A DNA stretch of 64,000 nucleotides, from NCBI GenBank assembly GCA_958370785.1, contig CATXKN010000010.1, forward strand, positions 1-64,000. Reading direction: 5' to 3'. This document shows, one piece after another, positions 8,359 to 17,082 of this stretch. The position numbers and the translations under genes were made by a program. How positions within the stretch are numbered: position 1 is the stretch's first letter; each line of letters starts with the position of its first letter. The notes under the pieces were generated by a model. That model saw only the letters and a program-made list of their open reading frames with translations. It ran no database searches and was not told where the DNA came from. The DNA comes from an uncultured Collinsella sp. (lineage in GTDB: Bacteria > Actinomycetota > Coriobacteriia > Coriobacteriales > Coriobacteriaceae).

Positions 8359-9685
8359 CCTTTTGCTCCTTCTTCCTAAAGAAGAGTCGAATGGGCGTGC
8401 CGGAAAAATCGAAGGTCGAGCGCATACGGTTCTCCACGTAGCGCTGGTAGGTGTCGTTGACCAGGTCGCTGTGGTTGACGAAGAACGTAAACGTCGGCGG
8501 GTTGACGCCCGTCTGGGTCACGTAGTGCATGCGCAGGCGACGCTTGCCGTCCACCACGGTGTGGCCAAACTCGCGCAGGTCGGTGAGGAACGTGTTGAGG
8601 CGCGAGGTGGAGATCTTCTGCGAGCGCGTCTTTTCGGCCGCGTCGACCATCGCCCAGATCTTCTCGACGCTGCGGCCGGTCAGGGCCGAGATGCGCAGGT
8701 ACTGGGCCCAGGGAGCCATGACGCCCAGACGGCGGTCGACGGTCTCCATGCAGGCCTCGCGCTTGCGGTCGTCGTCGAGCAGGTCCCACTTGTTGAGAAG
8801 CACCACGATGGCGCAGCCGCGCTCAATGGCCAAGCCCATGACCTTCTGGTCCTGCTCGGTGACGCCCACGGAGGCGTCGACGACGAGCAGTGCCACGTCG
8901 GCGCGGTCGATGGCGCGCAGGCCGCGGACCATGGAGTAGTACTCGATGTTCTCGTACACGGTGCTCTTCTTGCGAATGCCCGCAGTGTCGACCATGCGGT
9001 AGTGCTTGCCGTCGCGCTCGACGACGGTATCGATGGCATCGCGCGTGGTGCCGGCAATGTTGGAAACGATGGAGCGGTCGGCGCCCAGGATACGGTTGAA
9101 CAGCGAGGACTTACCGGCGTTGGGGCGGCCGATAATGGCCACGTTGAGCGCGTCGGGGAACTCGTCGGCGACCTCGTCCTCTTCCTCGGGCAACAGGGCC
9201 ACGATGTCGTCGAGCAGGTCGCCCGTGCCGTGGCCGTGTAGGGCCGAGAGCGGTGTGGGCTCACCGATGCCGAGCGAATAGAACTCCCAGATGTTGTCAT
9301 TCTCGCGATCGGGGTTGTCGAGCTTGTTCACCAGCAGAAAGACTGGCTTGTCGCAGCGCTTGAGCATGCGGGCGACCGACTCGTCCTCCTCGGTGACGCC
9401 GGTGCGGCCGTCGACCACAAACAGGATGACGGCGGCTTCCTCGGCGGCGGCGAGCGCCTGGTCGCGAATGGACGTGGCAAAGACGTCGTCGCTCTTGAGC
9501 GGCTCGATACCGCCCGTGTCGACGATGGTGAACTCGCGGCCGTTCCAATCGGCCGTGTGATACGAGCGGTCGCGCGTGACGCCGCGGGACTCGTGGACAA
9601 TGGCGTCCGAGGTCTGGGCCAGGCGGTTAACGAGCGTGGACTTGCCCACGTTGGGGCGTCCGACGACGGCGACGATAGGTTTCAT
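8351..9685 (-). CDS. der: Ribosome-assembly GTPase Der
   Basis: Der (EngA) has two tandem GTPase domains and a KH-like C-terminal domain and acts in 50S subunit assembly. In the 444 residues, G1 loops are GRPNVGKS and GRPNAGKS, G3 motifs are DTGG and DTAG, and G4 motifs are NKLD and NKWD. I chose the ATG at 9685 (MKPIVAVVGRPNVGKST), preceded by GGAGAGCAG, because a longer open frame upstream has no homology-like content and would overlap the DUF512 gene. The DUF512 gene ends 10 nt upstream. Confidence 0.96.
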   Translation of the reverse strand: MKPIVAVVGRPNVGKSTLVNRLAQTSDAIVHESRGVTRDRSYHTADWNGREFTIVDTGGIEPLKSDDVFATSIRDQALAAAEEAAVILFVVDGRTGVTEEDESVARMLKRCDKPVFLLVNKLDNPDRENDNIWEFYSLGIGEPTPLSALHGHGTGDLLDDIVALLPEEEDEVADEFPDALNVAIIGRPNAGKSSLFNRILGADRSIVSNIAGTTRDAIDTVVERDGKHYRMVDTAGIRKKSTVYENIEYYSMVRGLRAIDRADVALLVVDASVGVTEQDQKVMGLAIERGCAIVVLLNKWDLLDDDRKREACMETVDRRLGVMAPWAQYLRISALTGRSVEKIWAMVDAAEKTRSQKISTSRLNTFLTDLREFGHTVVDGKRRLRMHYVTQTGVNPPTFTFFVNHSDLVNDTYQRYVENRMRSTFDFSGTPIRLFFRKKEQKDA

Positions 9686-9695
9686 CTGCTCTCCT

Positions 9696-11138
9696 TTAAT
9701 GGGTAGGGTCAGCGGAATTAGTAGAGTCGGCAGGCACAATGCCAAGGATGTGCTCCAGGGCATCGAGCAGCTCATGCGGCATGGTCGACACCACATGAAC
9801 CTCGGCGCCGCGACTGGTAAGGCTTGCGAGTAAATCGTCACGATGATACTCGTCAAGCGTCATGCCGTCAGCGTTGAACATGAGCTTAGGCACAAAGAGC
9901 ATAACCCCCGACAGGTCTTGCGGCAGCTGCTCCAGGATATCGCTCGCGACGATGAGGCCGGTCACGTCCACGTTGCCGCCAAAGTAGCGGTTTTTGATGG
10001 CTGTGACGGAGCCGGCCAGGCCGTGCGGCGATTCCACAAAGCGCGCGACCGTATCGCGCGCGCTGGCGCCCGAGAGGCACAGCAGGCGCTGGCTGCGGGC
10101 GGCGATGCCAGCGCGGACGCGGGCCAGACGCTCGGCGTCGGCGGCAAGCACGTCGTCGGTCTCGTCCAGATAGGAGCGGATCATGCCGATGCCGTCATAG
10201 TACTGCGGGTAGCCGTCGTAAAAGTCTGCCTCGGGCGGCTCGATGCCGGCGTCCAGATAGAACTCGTCGCTCATCTGGAAGGTGTGGCGGCCAAAGCGCT
10301 CGTACGCGCGGTCCTGGAAAGGCCGGATCATGGCAATGGTTTCGCGCGCGAGCTCGGGCTTATCGCTATAGGACCAGCTAAAACGGTTCTGATGCTTGGT
10401 AAAACCGAGCGGCACAATGCCCAGGCTCGTGATCTGCTCGTGATCCTCGCAAAAGCGAAGCGTCTTTAGCAGTTCTTCGCCGTCGTTCATGCCGGGGCAC
10501 AAAACGATCTGCGCGTGGATTTCGATGCCGGCGGCCATGATGGCCTCGAGCACGTCCATGCCGCGCTGGGCGTTGCGGCCCATCATGCGGCGGCGAACGT
10601 CGGGGCTCACGGCGTGGACCGACACGTTCATCGGACTCATGTTGCGATCGATAACGTTTTGCACGTCCTCGTCGGAAAGGTTCGTGAGCGTGACAAAGTT
10701 ACCCTGCAAAAAGCTCAGGCGGTAGTCGTCGTCGCGAATGTAGAGCGTGGAGCGGCCGCCCTTGGGGAGCATGGTCATAAAGCAGAACACGCAGGCGTTG
10801 ACGCAGGTACGCATGCCGTCAAAGATGGGGCCGTCGAACTCAAGGCCCCAGTCCTCGCCCGGGAAGCGGTCGAGCTCGACGGGGGTGACGGTTCCGTCGC
10901 GCGGGTCGAAAACCTCCAGCTCGACGGTATCGTCATCTGCCTCCCAGAGCCACACGATCATGTCGGTGAGCCGCTCTCCGTTGACCTTGAGCACGCGCAT
11001 GCCCGGCTCGATACCCACATCCCATGCGGGCGATTCGGGACGCACGTTCTTAACGAGCGCGCCCTCACCCGGCTCGGGGTCGCGGCTGCGCCCGTAATCG
11101 GCCACCTCGGCGGCGTATGCGGGTACGGTCTGGTCCAT
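9696..11138 (-). CDS. DUF512 protein with PDZ-like and radical-SAM-like domains
   Basis: The 480-residue protein begins with a PDZ-like segment (AWDVGIEPGMRVLKVNGERL). Next comes a radical-SAM-like core with a CX3CX2C cluster (TCVNACVFC), and then the DUF512 domain to the C-terminus. The same architecture is widespread next to der in Firmicutes and Actinobacteria. Biochemical activity is not established. The ATG at 11138 lies 2 nt after the ispH stop; an upstream TTG at 11150 inside ispH is possible but sits too close to AAGGAG. Context between isoprenoid and ribosome-assembly genes gives no clear role. Confidence 0.85.
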   Translation of the reverse strand: MDQTVPAYAAEVADYGRSRDPEPGEGALVKNVRPESPAWDVGIEPGMRVLKVNGERLTDMIVWLWEADDDTVELEVFDPRDGTVTPVELDRFPGEDWGLEFDGPIFDGMRTCVNACVFCFMTMLPKGGRSTLYIRDDDYRLSFLQGNFVTLTNLSDEDVQNVIDRNMSPMNVSVHAVSPDVRRRMMGRNAQRGMDVLEAIMAAGIEIHAQIVLCPGMNDGEELLKTLRFCEDHEQITSLGIVPLGFTKHQNRFSWSYSDKPELARETIAMIRPFQDRAYERFGRHTFQMSDEFYLDAGIEPPEADFYDGYPQYYDGIGMIRSYLDETDDVLAADAERLARVRAGIAARSQRLLCLSGASARDTVARFVESPHGLAGSVTAIKNRYFGGNVDVTGLIVASDILEQLPQDLSGVMLFVPKLMFNADGMTLDEYHRDDLLASLTSRGAEVHVVSTMPHELLDALEHILGIVPADSTNSADPTH

Positions 11139-11140
11139 GG

Positions 11141-12037
11141 TTAGCGGCAAAGCTCCTTGATGCGCGCAACGGCGCGTTCGATGTGTTCTTGCGGGGTGGA
11201 AGCTCCGGCAGTGATGCCGATGCGGCGCGCGTTGTCAACCCATGCGGCTTCAAGCTCGGAAGCTTCCTCGATGTGATGCGTGTGCTCGCAGGCATCGGCA
11301 CAAATCTGCGCCAGGCGACGCGTGTTGCCCGAATTTTTGCCGCCCACGACGACCATGCAATCACAGCGGTTGGCGAGGGCTGCGGCTGCCTGCTGGCGCT
11401 CGCTAGTGGCGGCGCAGATCGTGTTGATCACACGCAGCTCCTGCACGCGCGGGGTGATGGAGGCCACAACCTCGGCCAGGTTCTGCGCGGTCTGGGTGGT
11501 CTGCACAACCAGGCCCACCTTGCCCTTGAGCGGCAGTGCGTCCGCATCGGCGGCGCAACTCACGACTTGAGCGTCATCACCAGCGTGGCCCAGAATGCCC
11601 TCGACCTCGGGATGGCCCGGCTCGCCCACGACGATCACGCGGTAGCCCTCGCGCACTAGGCGCTCGGCCGCCACATGGACCTTCTTCACGTAGGGGCAGG
11701 TGGCGTCGACCACGGTAAGGCCACGCTCGCGAGCGGCGTCAATGACCTGCGGCACCACACCGTGCGCGCGAATGATCACGGTGCCCGATGCGGCGTCGTC
11801 CAAGGTGTCTGCCAGACCAACGCCTGCCTCGGCAAGCTCGCGTACCACGATGGGGTTATGGATGAGCGGACCCAGCGTGTGGACCTGAGCGCTCTCCTCC
11901 GCCTGCGGCGCGGCGGCCAGTGCCATGTCGAGCGCACGCTGCACGCCGTAGCAGGTGCCGGCGTGGGCAGCGATTTCTATGGTGGGGACGACCTCCTCAG
12001 CGGCGGTCGCGGCAGTATTCATGACGTTCTCACACAT
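11141..12037 (-). CDS. ispH: 4-hydroxy-3-methylbut-2-enyl diphosphate reductase IspH
   Basis: Last step of the MEP isoprenoid pathway, giving IPP and DMAPP. The three cluster-binding cysteines are visible in HAGTCYGVQRAL, DATCPYVKKVH and NTICAATSERQ. Also present are the substrate-binding histidine in RAHGVVP, the GEPGHPE loop, and GGKNSGNTRRL. Length (298 residues) is typical. I chose the ATG at 12037, 2 nt after the plsC stop, over the upstream in-frame start inside plsC. It sits tightly between plsC and the DUF512 gene. Confidence 0.95.
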   Translation of the reverse strand: MCENVMNTAATAAEEVVPTIEIAAHAGTCYGVQRALDMALAAAPQAEESAQVHTLGPLIHNPIVVRELAEAGVGLADTLDDAASGTVIIRAHGVVPQVIDAARERGLTVVDATCPYVKKVHVAAERLVREGYRVIVVGEPGHPEVEGILGHAGDDAQVVSCAADADALPLKGKVGLVVQTTQTAQNLAEVVASITPRVQELRVINTICAATSERQQAAAALANRCDCMVVVGGKNSGNTRRLAQICADACEHTHHIEEASELEAAWVDNARRIGITAGASTPQEHIERAVARIKELCR

Positions 12038-12039
12038 GG

Positions 12040-12768
12040 CTAGAACCTGCCCGGATGCTCGTCGCACAGCTCGTCGCGCATGGCGTAGACGCGGTTCATG
12101 GCCTCGGACTCAAACCATGCCAGGCGCTCCTTGCGCTTAAGCTCGGCCGGTGCGTCGGATAGCGAGATGGCCTTGCCGGCGCGGATCCAGCACTTTTTGG
12201 GGCGCATGAGCTTTTTGCCTTTGGGCGTGATATCGGACCAGCCACAAATGGCGAGTGGGTTGACGGGAGCCTTGCCCATCTGGGCGATAAGCGCAAAGCC
12301 GCCATGGACCTCGGGCTTGGTCTCGCGCGAGCGGATGCGCGTACCCTCGGGGAAGATCAGGACATCCTCACCGCGCTGCAGTGCATGCTGGGCGGCGCGC
12401 AGACACTTCATGTCGGCGGTGCCGCGCTCGACGGGAATGCCGCCCACGCGGCTAAAGGCCCAGCGCACAATCTTGCTCTTAGCGAACTCGGACTTAAAGA
12501 TGGGGCGGATGCGGCGGCCGCCAAAGAACAGCGCCGTCTCCACGGCCAAGAGTTCGGCCATCGAGGTGTGGTTGCAGATGACTACGCTGCCGCGGCCTTC
12601 CTGGCGCTCAAACAGCAGGTCGGCATCCTCGACCTTCCAGCGCCACATAAGCTTGGAGAAGACCCACAGGATGCCCATGACCACGACGACGGTGCCGCGG
12701 ATGAGCGCCGGGAACTCGGCGTAGGGGGCGTTGTAGTAATCCTCGGGCGTCTGCTTAAACAGGCGCAT
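12040..12768 (-). CDS. plsC: 1-acyl-sn-glycerol-3-phosphate acyltransferase family protein
   Basis: Predicted to acylate lysophosphatidic acid to phosphatidic acid at the membrane. The 242 residues have a hydrophobic N-terminal segment, ICNHTSMAELLA, GGIPVERG and FPEGTRIRS (glycerol-phosphate-binding motif). The catalytic box is HX4E instead of the usual HX4D, so either a conservative Asp-to-Glu change or a different acceptor is possible. It lies 3 nt after cmk and 2 nt before ispH, as in other actinobacteria where a PlsC-like gene follows cmk. Confidence 0.88.
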   Translation of the reverse strand: MRLFKQTPEDYYNAPYAEFPALIRGTVVVVMGILWVFSKLMWRWKVEDADLLFERQEGRGSVVICNHTSMAELLAVETALFFGGRRIRPIFKSEFAKSKIVRWAFSRVGGIPVERGTADMKCLRAAQHALQRGEDVLIFPEGTRIRSRETKPEVHGGFALIAQMGKAPVNPLAICGWSDITPKGKKLMRPKKCWIRAGKAISLSDAPAELKRKERLAWFESEAMNRVYAMRDELCDEHPGRF

Positions 12769-12771
12769 GGG

Positions 12772-13458
12772 CTACCTCCTTTGGTTGATGAGGTCCTCGA
12801 TTATCGAGACGACCTCGTCGATGGTGTGGGCGGTGGAGTCGACGTGCACCGCGTCCTCGGCGGGCACGAGCGGTGCGACTTCGCGGCTGCTGTCGAGCTT
12901 ATCGCGCTGCTTGAGGGCATCGAGGGTTTCATCGACCTCGGTCTCGAGCTGCTCTGTGGTGAGCGGCTGGGCGTCATTTTGGTGACGCTGAAGCACGCGG
13001 CGACGGGCGCGCTCGCGCGGGTCGGCGGTCAGGAACACCTTGACCTGTGCGTTGGGGAACACGACGGTTCCGATGTCGCGACCCTCGGCCACGATATCGC
13101 GGTCCTCGGCTGCGCGGCGCTGATGGATAAGCATGGCGGCGCGTACGCCCGGGTAGGCCGAGACCTTGGAGACGTTGGCGTCCACCTGCGCGGTGCGGAT
13201 GGCGGTCGATGCGTCCTGGCCGTCGATGGTCAGGCGCGTGTCCTCGCCGGTGCCGTTGGTAAAGCGGATTTCGATCTGCTTGGCGAGGGTGTCGATGGCC
13301 GCCTCGTCGTCCAGGTCGATGCCGCGGTCGAGCGCAGCGAAGGTGACGGCGCGATACATGGCGCCCGTGTCGAGCTTGTTAAAGCCCAGCTGGCGGGCGA
13401 TCTCCTTGGCGATGGTGGACTTGCCGGAACCGGCGGGGCCGTCGATGGCGACGATCAT
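12772..13458 (-). CDS. cmk: Cytidylate kinase
   Basis: Phosphorylates CMP and dCMP. The 228 residues begin IAIDGPAGSGKSTIAKEIA-like (P-loop), then LDTGAMYRAVT, and the GRDIGTVVFPNAQVKVFLTAD segment with the NMP-binding and lid arginines (DPRERARRR). Length is normal for the long bacterial CMP kinase. It lies 65 nt downstream of the pseudouridine synthase gene and 3 nt upstream of plsC. Confidence 0.95.
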   Translation of the reverse strand: MIVAIDGPAGSGKSTIAKEIARQLGFNKLDTGAMYRAVTFAALDRGIDLDDEAAIDTLAKQIEIRFTNGTGEDTRLTIDGQDASTAIRTAQVDANVSKVSAYPGVRAAMLIHQRRAAEDRDIVAEGRDIGTVVFPNAQVKVFLTADPRERARRRVLQRHQNDAQPLTTEQLETEVDETLDALKQRDKLDSSREVAPLVPAEDAVHVDSTAHTIDEVVSIIEDLINQRR

Positions 13459-13523
13459 GCAATGCTTCCTTTCGGTGGTTGACGTGCTGGTATGGGACGC
13501 GGGCGCTGGGGCTTTGCGATTGC

Positions 13524-14495
13524 CTAGCTCGTGTAGCGCTCGCGGTAGGTGTTGCGCTTGGGTGCGGAGCCGTGGCTGCCGTGGTGACGCGTGCGGCTCG
13601 CGGTGTTGGTCGCCGGTGCGGCGCCGCGCTTAGAGCTGGCTTGCTTGGGCGGGATACCGCCGGCCTTGAGGATCTGCACCTCTCGCTCGGTGAGTTCGCG
13701 CCACGAGCCCTTGGCCACGTCCTTGAGCTCCAGGCCGGCAAAGTTGCAGCGGTGCAGGCGGATCACCGGATGGTGGATCTTGCTCAGCATGCGCTTGACC
13801 TGGTTCTTGCGTCCCTCGCGGATGATGACCTCCACGGCGGTGGTGCCGGGCTTGATGCCTTGCGGGGCTACGGCTTCTGCCTCGCGTGCGTTAATGACGC
13901 GGCAGATCGCCGGTTGGCATAGGCCATCGTCGAGCTCGATGCCGCGGCGCAGCGGCGTGAGGTCGTGGTCGGACAGCTGACCGTCGACGAGCGCCTGGTA
14001 GGTCTTGTAGACGTGCTTGCTGGGGTGCAGCAGGTCTTGTGACAGGTCGCCGTCGGTGGTAAAGAGCAAAAGGCCCGTGGTGTCGCGGTCTAGGCGACCC
14101 ACCGGAAAGAGCCCCGGGAATCGGTCGCGCGGGACCAGGTCGGCCACACAAGGGCGCTCCTGCGGATCGCTCATGGTGGTGAGGTAGCCGGTCGGCTTGT
14201 AGAGCATCAGGTACACGGCGCCCTGGTTGAGCTTGACGGGCATGCCGTCGACCTCGATATGGTCGCGGTCCACATCGACCTTGGTGCCCAGCTCGGTCGC
14301 GACCTGGCCGTTGACGGTCACGCGGCCGGCGGTCATCAGGTCCTCCGAGCCGCGGCGGCTCGCCATGCCCGCGCGTGCCAAAAAGCGCTGCAGGCGCATG
14401 GTGTGCGGGTAGACGGGCTGGGCGCCGCCCGCGGACGCTATGGTGTCCGCGGCACGTGAAGTGCGCGTCTCCCCTGCTTCGTTAGTCCTCGTCAT
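13524..14495 (-). CDS. 23S rRNA pseudouridine synthase, RluB/RsuA type
   Basis: The 323-residue protein has an S4 RNA-binding domain (MRLQRFLARAGMASRRGSE), then the RsuA-type catalytic domain with GRLDRDTTGLLLFTTDGD carrying the catalytic Asp, and a REGRKNQVKRM segment. Position beside scpB and cmk is usual for RluB. The start at 14495 overlaps the scpB stop by 14 nt; an upstream in-frame start would lie deeper inside scpB. The last ~45 residues are a basic, disordered tail rich in Arg, Lys, His and Ser, likely an RNA-contacting extension. Confidence 0.9.
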   Translation of the reverse strand: MTRTNEAGETRTSRAADTIASAGGAQPVYPHTMRLQRFLARAGMASRRGSEDLMTAGRVTVNGQVATELGTKVDVDRDHIEVDGMPVKLNQGAVYLMLYKPTGYLTTMSDPQERPCVADLVPRDRFPGLFPVGRLDRDTTGLLLFTTDGDLSQDLLHPSKHVYKTYQALVDGQLSDHDLTPLRRGIELDDGLCQPAICRVINAREAEAVAPQGIKPGTTAVEVIIREGRKNQVKRMLSKIHHPVIRLHRCNFAGLELKDVAKGSWRELTEREVQILKAGGIPPKQASSKRGAAPATNTASRTRHHGSHGSAPKRNTYRERYTS

Positions 14496-15201
14496 GCATA
14501 TCCTCCGAGGTAACACCTGTGGGCAGAAGCTCCTCGCCATCGGTGTCCTCAACATCGGTATCGATCAGTTCGCGTTCTTCGTCCAGGTCCTCGGCCTGCT
14601 CCTCGAGCGTGGATTGAATGCTGCGGCCGCTCAGACGCTCGCGGATAAACTGTCGCGACTGCTCGTCGGGGGCAAACTGCTCCAGATCGGGCAGGTCGCG
14701 GGTGGAGCGAAGACCGAACTTTTCCAAGAAGGCGTTGGTCGTGCCGTAGATGATTGCCTGACCGCGCTCGGGGTCGCGGCCGAGCTCGCGCACCAGGCCC
14801 TTGTCCACGAGCGACGCGATAACGCCGTCGGAGTTGACGCCGCGGATGCCCTTGACTACCTCACGCGTGACGGGCTGGTGATAGGCGATCACGGCCAGGG
14901 TCTCGAGCGCCGCCTGCGACAGCTTTTGCGTGTCCCAGCTCAGCACATAGGCCTCGACCACATCGTGGTAGGCGGGGTGTGTAAACAGGCGCCAGCCACC
15001 GGCGACCTCGCGCAGCTGAAAGCCGCGGTTGGCCTCCTCGTACTCAACCTTGAGCTCGGCCAAAAGCGACGCGCACTCGCCGGGGGCGATATCCAGCGCA
15101 GCTGCCAGCGCGGGTGCGCTCACGGGGTCGCTCGACACCAGCAGCAGCGCCTCGAGGGCGCCTTTGAGGCTGTTTGCCTCCAGCGTGGAAAGGGTTGACA
15201 T
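14482..15201 (-). CDS. scpB: Segregation and condensation protein B
   Basis: ScpB is a winged-helix kite protein that binds ScpA and forms the bacterial condensin with SMC. The 239 residues show the typical N-terminus (LKGALEALLLVSSDPVSAP), ETLAVIAYHQPVTR, and GTTNAFLEKFGL. The C-terminal ~50 residues are acidic and probably disordered. It follows scpA by 11 nt. No smc gene is in the window. Confidence 0.94.
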   Translation of the reverse strand: MSTLSTLEANSLKGALEALLLVSSDPVSAPALAAALDIAPGECASLLAELKVEYEEANRGFQLREVAGGWRLFTHPAYHDVVEAYVLSWDTQKLSQAALETLAVIAYHQPVTREVVKGIRGVNSDGVIASLVDKGLVRELGRDPERGQAIIYGTTNAFLEKFGLRSTRDLPDLEQFAPDEQSRQFIRERLSGRSIQSTLEEQAEDLDEERELIDTDVEDTDGEELLPTGVTSEDMHDED

Positions 15202-15212
15202 GGTTGCCGCTC

Positions 15213-16022
15213 CTATTCGGTGAGCTCGGGGCCCTCGCCGGGCACGTATGCCTCGGCGCCCTCGACGCGGTTGATTTGAATGGTTCCAAAGATCTCGTTC
15301 TGGCTCAGTGTAAGCGAGCCACGCTTGGCGAGCTCGAGCATGGCCAGGAAGGTGACGACGAGTTGCTCGGTGGTGGCGTCGCCGTCCAGCAGCTCGAGGA
15401 AGGTGCAGGTTTGGTGTGCCATGGTAAAGCGGTCGACCGAGGCCACCGTCAGGTCGAGCGGCACGCGATGTGGCGCCACGTGCTCGGCCTCCAGCAGGAA
15501 GGTCTGGCGCTTGCCATCCAGGTCGGCGCAGATGACGGCGAGGCCGCGCAGGGTAATGCCGGCCAGGTAGTCGGGCATAAGCCCCAGAAACTCGGGGTCG
15601 GGGCCGGCAACACGCGGATGCATGCGGCTCTCGGCCTGCATACGCGCGCCAAGGGCTGCCGCCGCGCCCTTAAACTGCTTGTAGGCGATCAGACGCTGGA
15701 TCAGGACCTCGCGCAGGGCGTCGCCGTCGAGCGCACTGAGCTCCTCGAGCTCATCGTCATCCTCGTCATCGTCGTCTGTCTTGCGCGGGGCCTCCTGGGG
15801 CACCAGCGAGGCGGCCTTGATGTCCAAAAGGGTTGCCGCGACCAGCAAAAAGTCGCTCGCCACGTCCAGGTCCAGCGCCTCGATGCGCTCGGCCTCGGCA
15901 AGGTATTGCTCGGCTACCTCGCTGATCGAGATGGCGCCGATATCAACTTTTTGGCGGGTTACCAGCTGCAGCAGCAGGTCGAACGGTCCGCTGTAGACCT
16001 GCGTCGACACGCGATACGACAT
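15213..16022 (-). CDS. scpA: Segregation and condensation protein A
   Basis: ScpA is the kleisin that bridges SMC heads. The 269 residues begin with the conserved FSGPFDLLLQL-type segment (here YSGPFDLLLQLV) and DIGAISISEVAEQYL, then an acidic stretch (DDDDEDDDELEEL) and a C-terminal winged helix (VVTFLAMLELAKRGSLTLSQ). It precedes scpB by 11 nt and follows the site-2 protease gene after 84 nt, which may hold a promoter. Confidence 0.94.
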   Translation of the reverse strand: MSYRVSTQVYSGPFDLLLQLVTRQKVDIGAISISEVAEQYLAEAERIEALDLDVASDFLLVAATLLDIKAASLVPQEAPRKTDDDDEDDDELEELSALDGDALREVLIQRLIAYKQFKGAAAALGARMQAESRMHPRVAGPDPEFLGLMPDYLAGITLRGLAVICADLDGKRQTFLLEAEHVAPHRVPLDLTVASVDRFTMAHQTCTFLELLDGDATTEQLVVTFLAMLELAKRGSLTLSQNEIFGTIQINRVEGAEAYVPGEGPELTE

Positions 16023-16106
16023 CTTCGACCTCCTTTGACGGCGCCTTCGCGGCGCGGTTTGGGTGCATGTTGCGACCGTTTTGCACGGTCGACCTGTAAG
16101 TTTACC

Positions 16107-16790
16107 TTAGATGCCGGCGATTGCGAAGTTGAGCAGCCACTCGGCCAGCGGATACACGGTAACGTCGAAATAGCGGCCGATTACGTCGATGCCGGTCCAC
16201 ATGGGCAGCAGATACAGCACCAGGATGAGGATGGGCATGGCGTATTGCTGCAGGCGGTAGTAGTTGGCGAGCGCCTTGCCTTTGAGGAACGGGACGATAA
16301 TCGACGAGCCGTCGAGCGGCGGGATCGGGATGAGGTTAAAGAACGCGAGCGACAGGTTGACCACGATAAACGTGGCGCCAAAGTTCATGATTTGGGACGC
16401 CACAGCAAAGGACATGCTGGCGTAGAGGTTGCCGTATGCCGCGCGCATGAGGGCGGCCGCGAGACACGCGAGGGCGATGTTCGATGCGGGGCCGGCTACG
16501 CTCACCAGGACCTCGTCGCGCTTGGGGTGCTTGAGGTTATTGAGGTATACGGGCACGGGCTTGGCGAAGGCGAACACCGGGCCACCGGCCGCGAGCATAA
16601 GCAGCGGCAGGAGGACGGTGCCAAACGGGTCGATATGGTTGAGCGGGTTGAGCGAGACGCGGCCGCGCGAACGGGCCGTCTTGTCGCCGAGCGCCCAGGC
16701 CGCGGCGGCGTGCGCGCTCTCGTGGATGACGATGCCCACAATGACGGCGACGGCGCTGGCAAGCAGGTTCATGAGGTAGCTGCTGGACAT
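16107..16790 (-). CDS. Site-2 protease family protein (M50)
   Basis: A membrane metalloprotease with the zinc motif HESAH at residues 23-27 inside the first hydrophobic helix, and the second zinc-ligand motif NLIPIPPLDGS in a later helix. The 227 residues hold about five hydrophobic segments and no PDZ domain, so it belongs to the short SpoIVFB/YwhC-like group. Substrates are unknown. It follows the small membrane protein gene by 9 nt and precedes scpA, an order often seen in Gram-positives. Confidence 0.92.
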   Translation of the reverse strand: MSSSYLMNLLASAVAVIVGIVIHESAHAAAAWALGDKTARSRGRVSLNPLNHIDPFGTVLLPLLMLAAGGPVFAFAKPVPVYLNNLKHPKRDEVLVSVAGPASNIALACLAAALMRAAYGNLYASMSFAVASQIMNFGATFIVVNLSLAFFNLIPIPPLDGSSIIVPFLKGKALANYYRLQQYAMPILILVLYLLPMWTGIDVIGRYFDVTVYPLAEWLLNFAIAGI

Positions 16791-16799
16791 GGCGCTCCT

Positions 16800-17072
16800 T
16801 TAGCGGACACGGCGCGAGGCGCGCGTGAGCAGGTAGTCGGCCACAAACAGGATGACGGCCACGATGGCGTAATCCAGGCGGAACACGCCGCCAAAGGGCG
16901 ACGTGATGACGCCATAGCCGGCGATGGCGCTCGGCAGTGCACGCGAAAGCTCAACGACAAAACCCACGATCTGCAGTTTGGCGGTGAGGCCGTTAAAGCA
17001 AAGCAGCACAGTCATCGCGCTCATAAAGATGCCGCACATGCGACAGGCGATGGCGATGATGCTCATCGCCAC
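16800..17072 (-). CDS. Small membrane protein of unknown function
   Basis: A 90-residue protein with three hydrophobic stretches (MSIIAIACRMCGIFMSAMTV, an ITSPFGGVF-containing middle part and YAIVAVILFVADYLL) and a short basic C-terminus. I place the start at GTG 17072, which has AAGG at 8 nt; an ATG two codons later is the alternative. Longer readings run backwards into the ABC-F gene and look like out-of-frame sequence. It sits 10 nt after the ABC-F stop and 9 nt before the site-2 protease. I do not recognise the family. Confidence 0.6.
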   Translation of the reverse strand: MAMSIIAIACRMCGIFMSAMTVLLCFNGLTAKLQIVGFVVELSRALPSAIAGYGVITSPFGGVFRLDYAIVAVILFVADYLLTRASRRVR

Positions 17073-17082
17073 GGCAGCGGCC

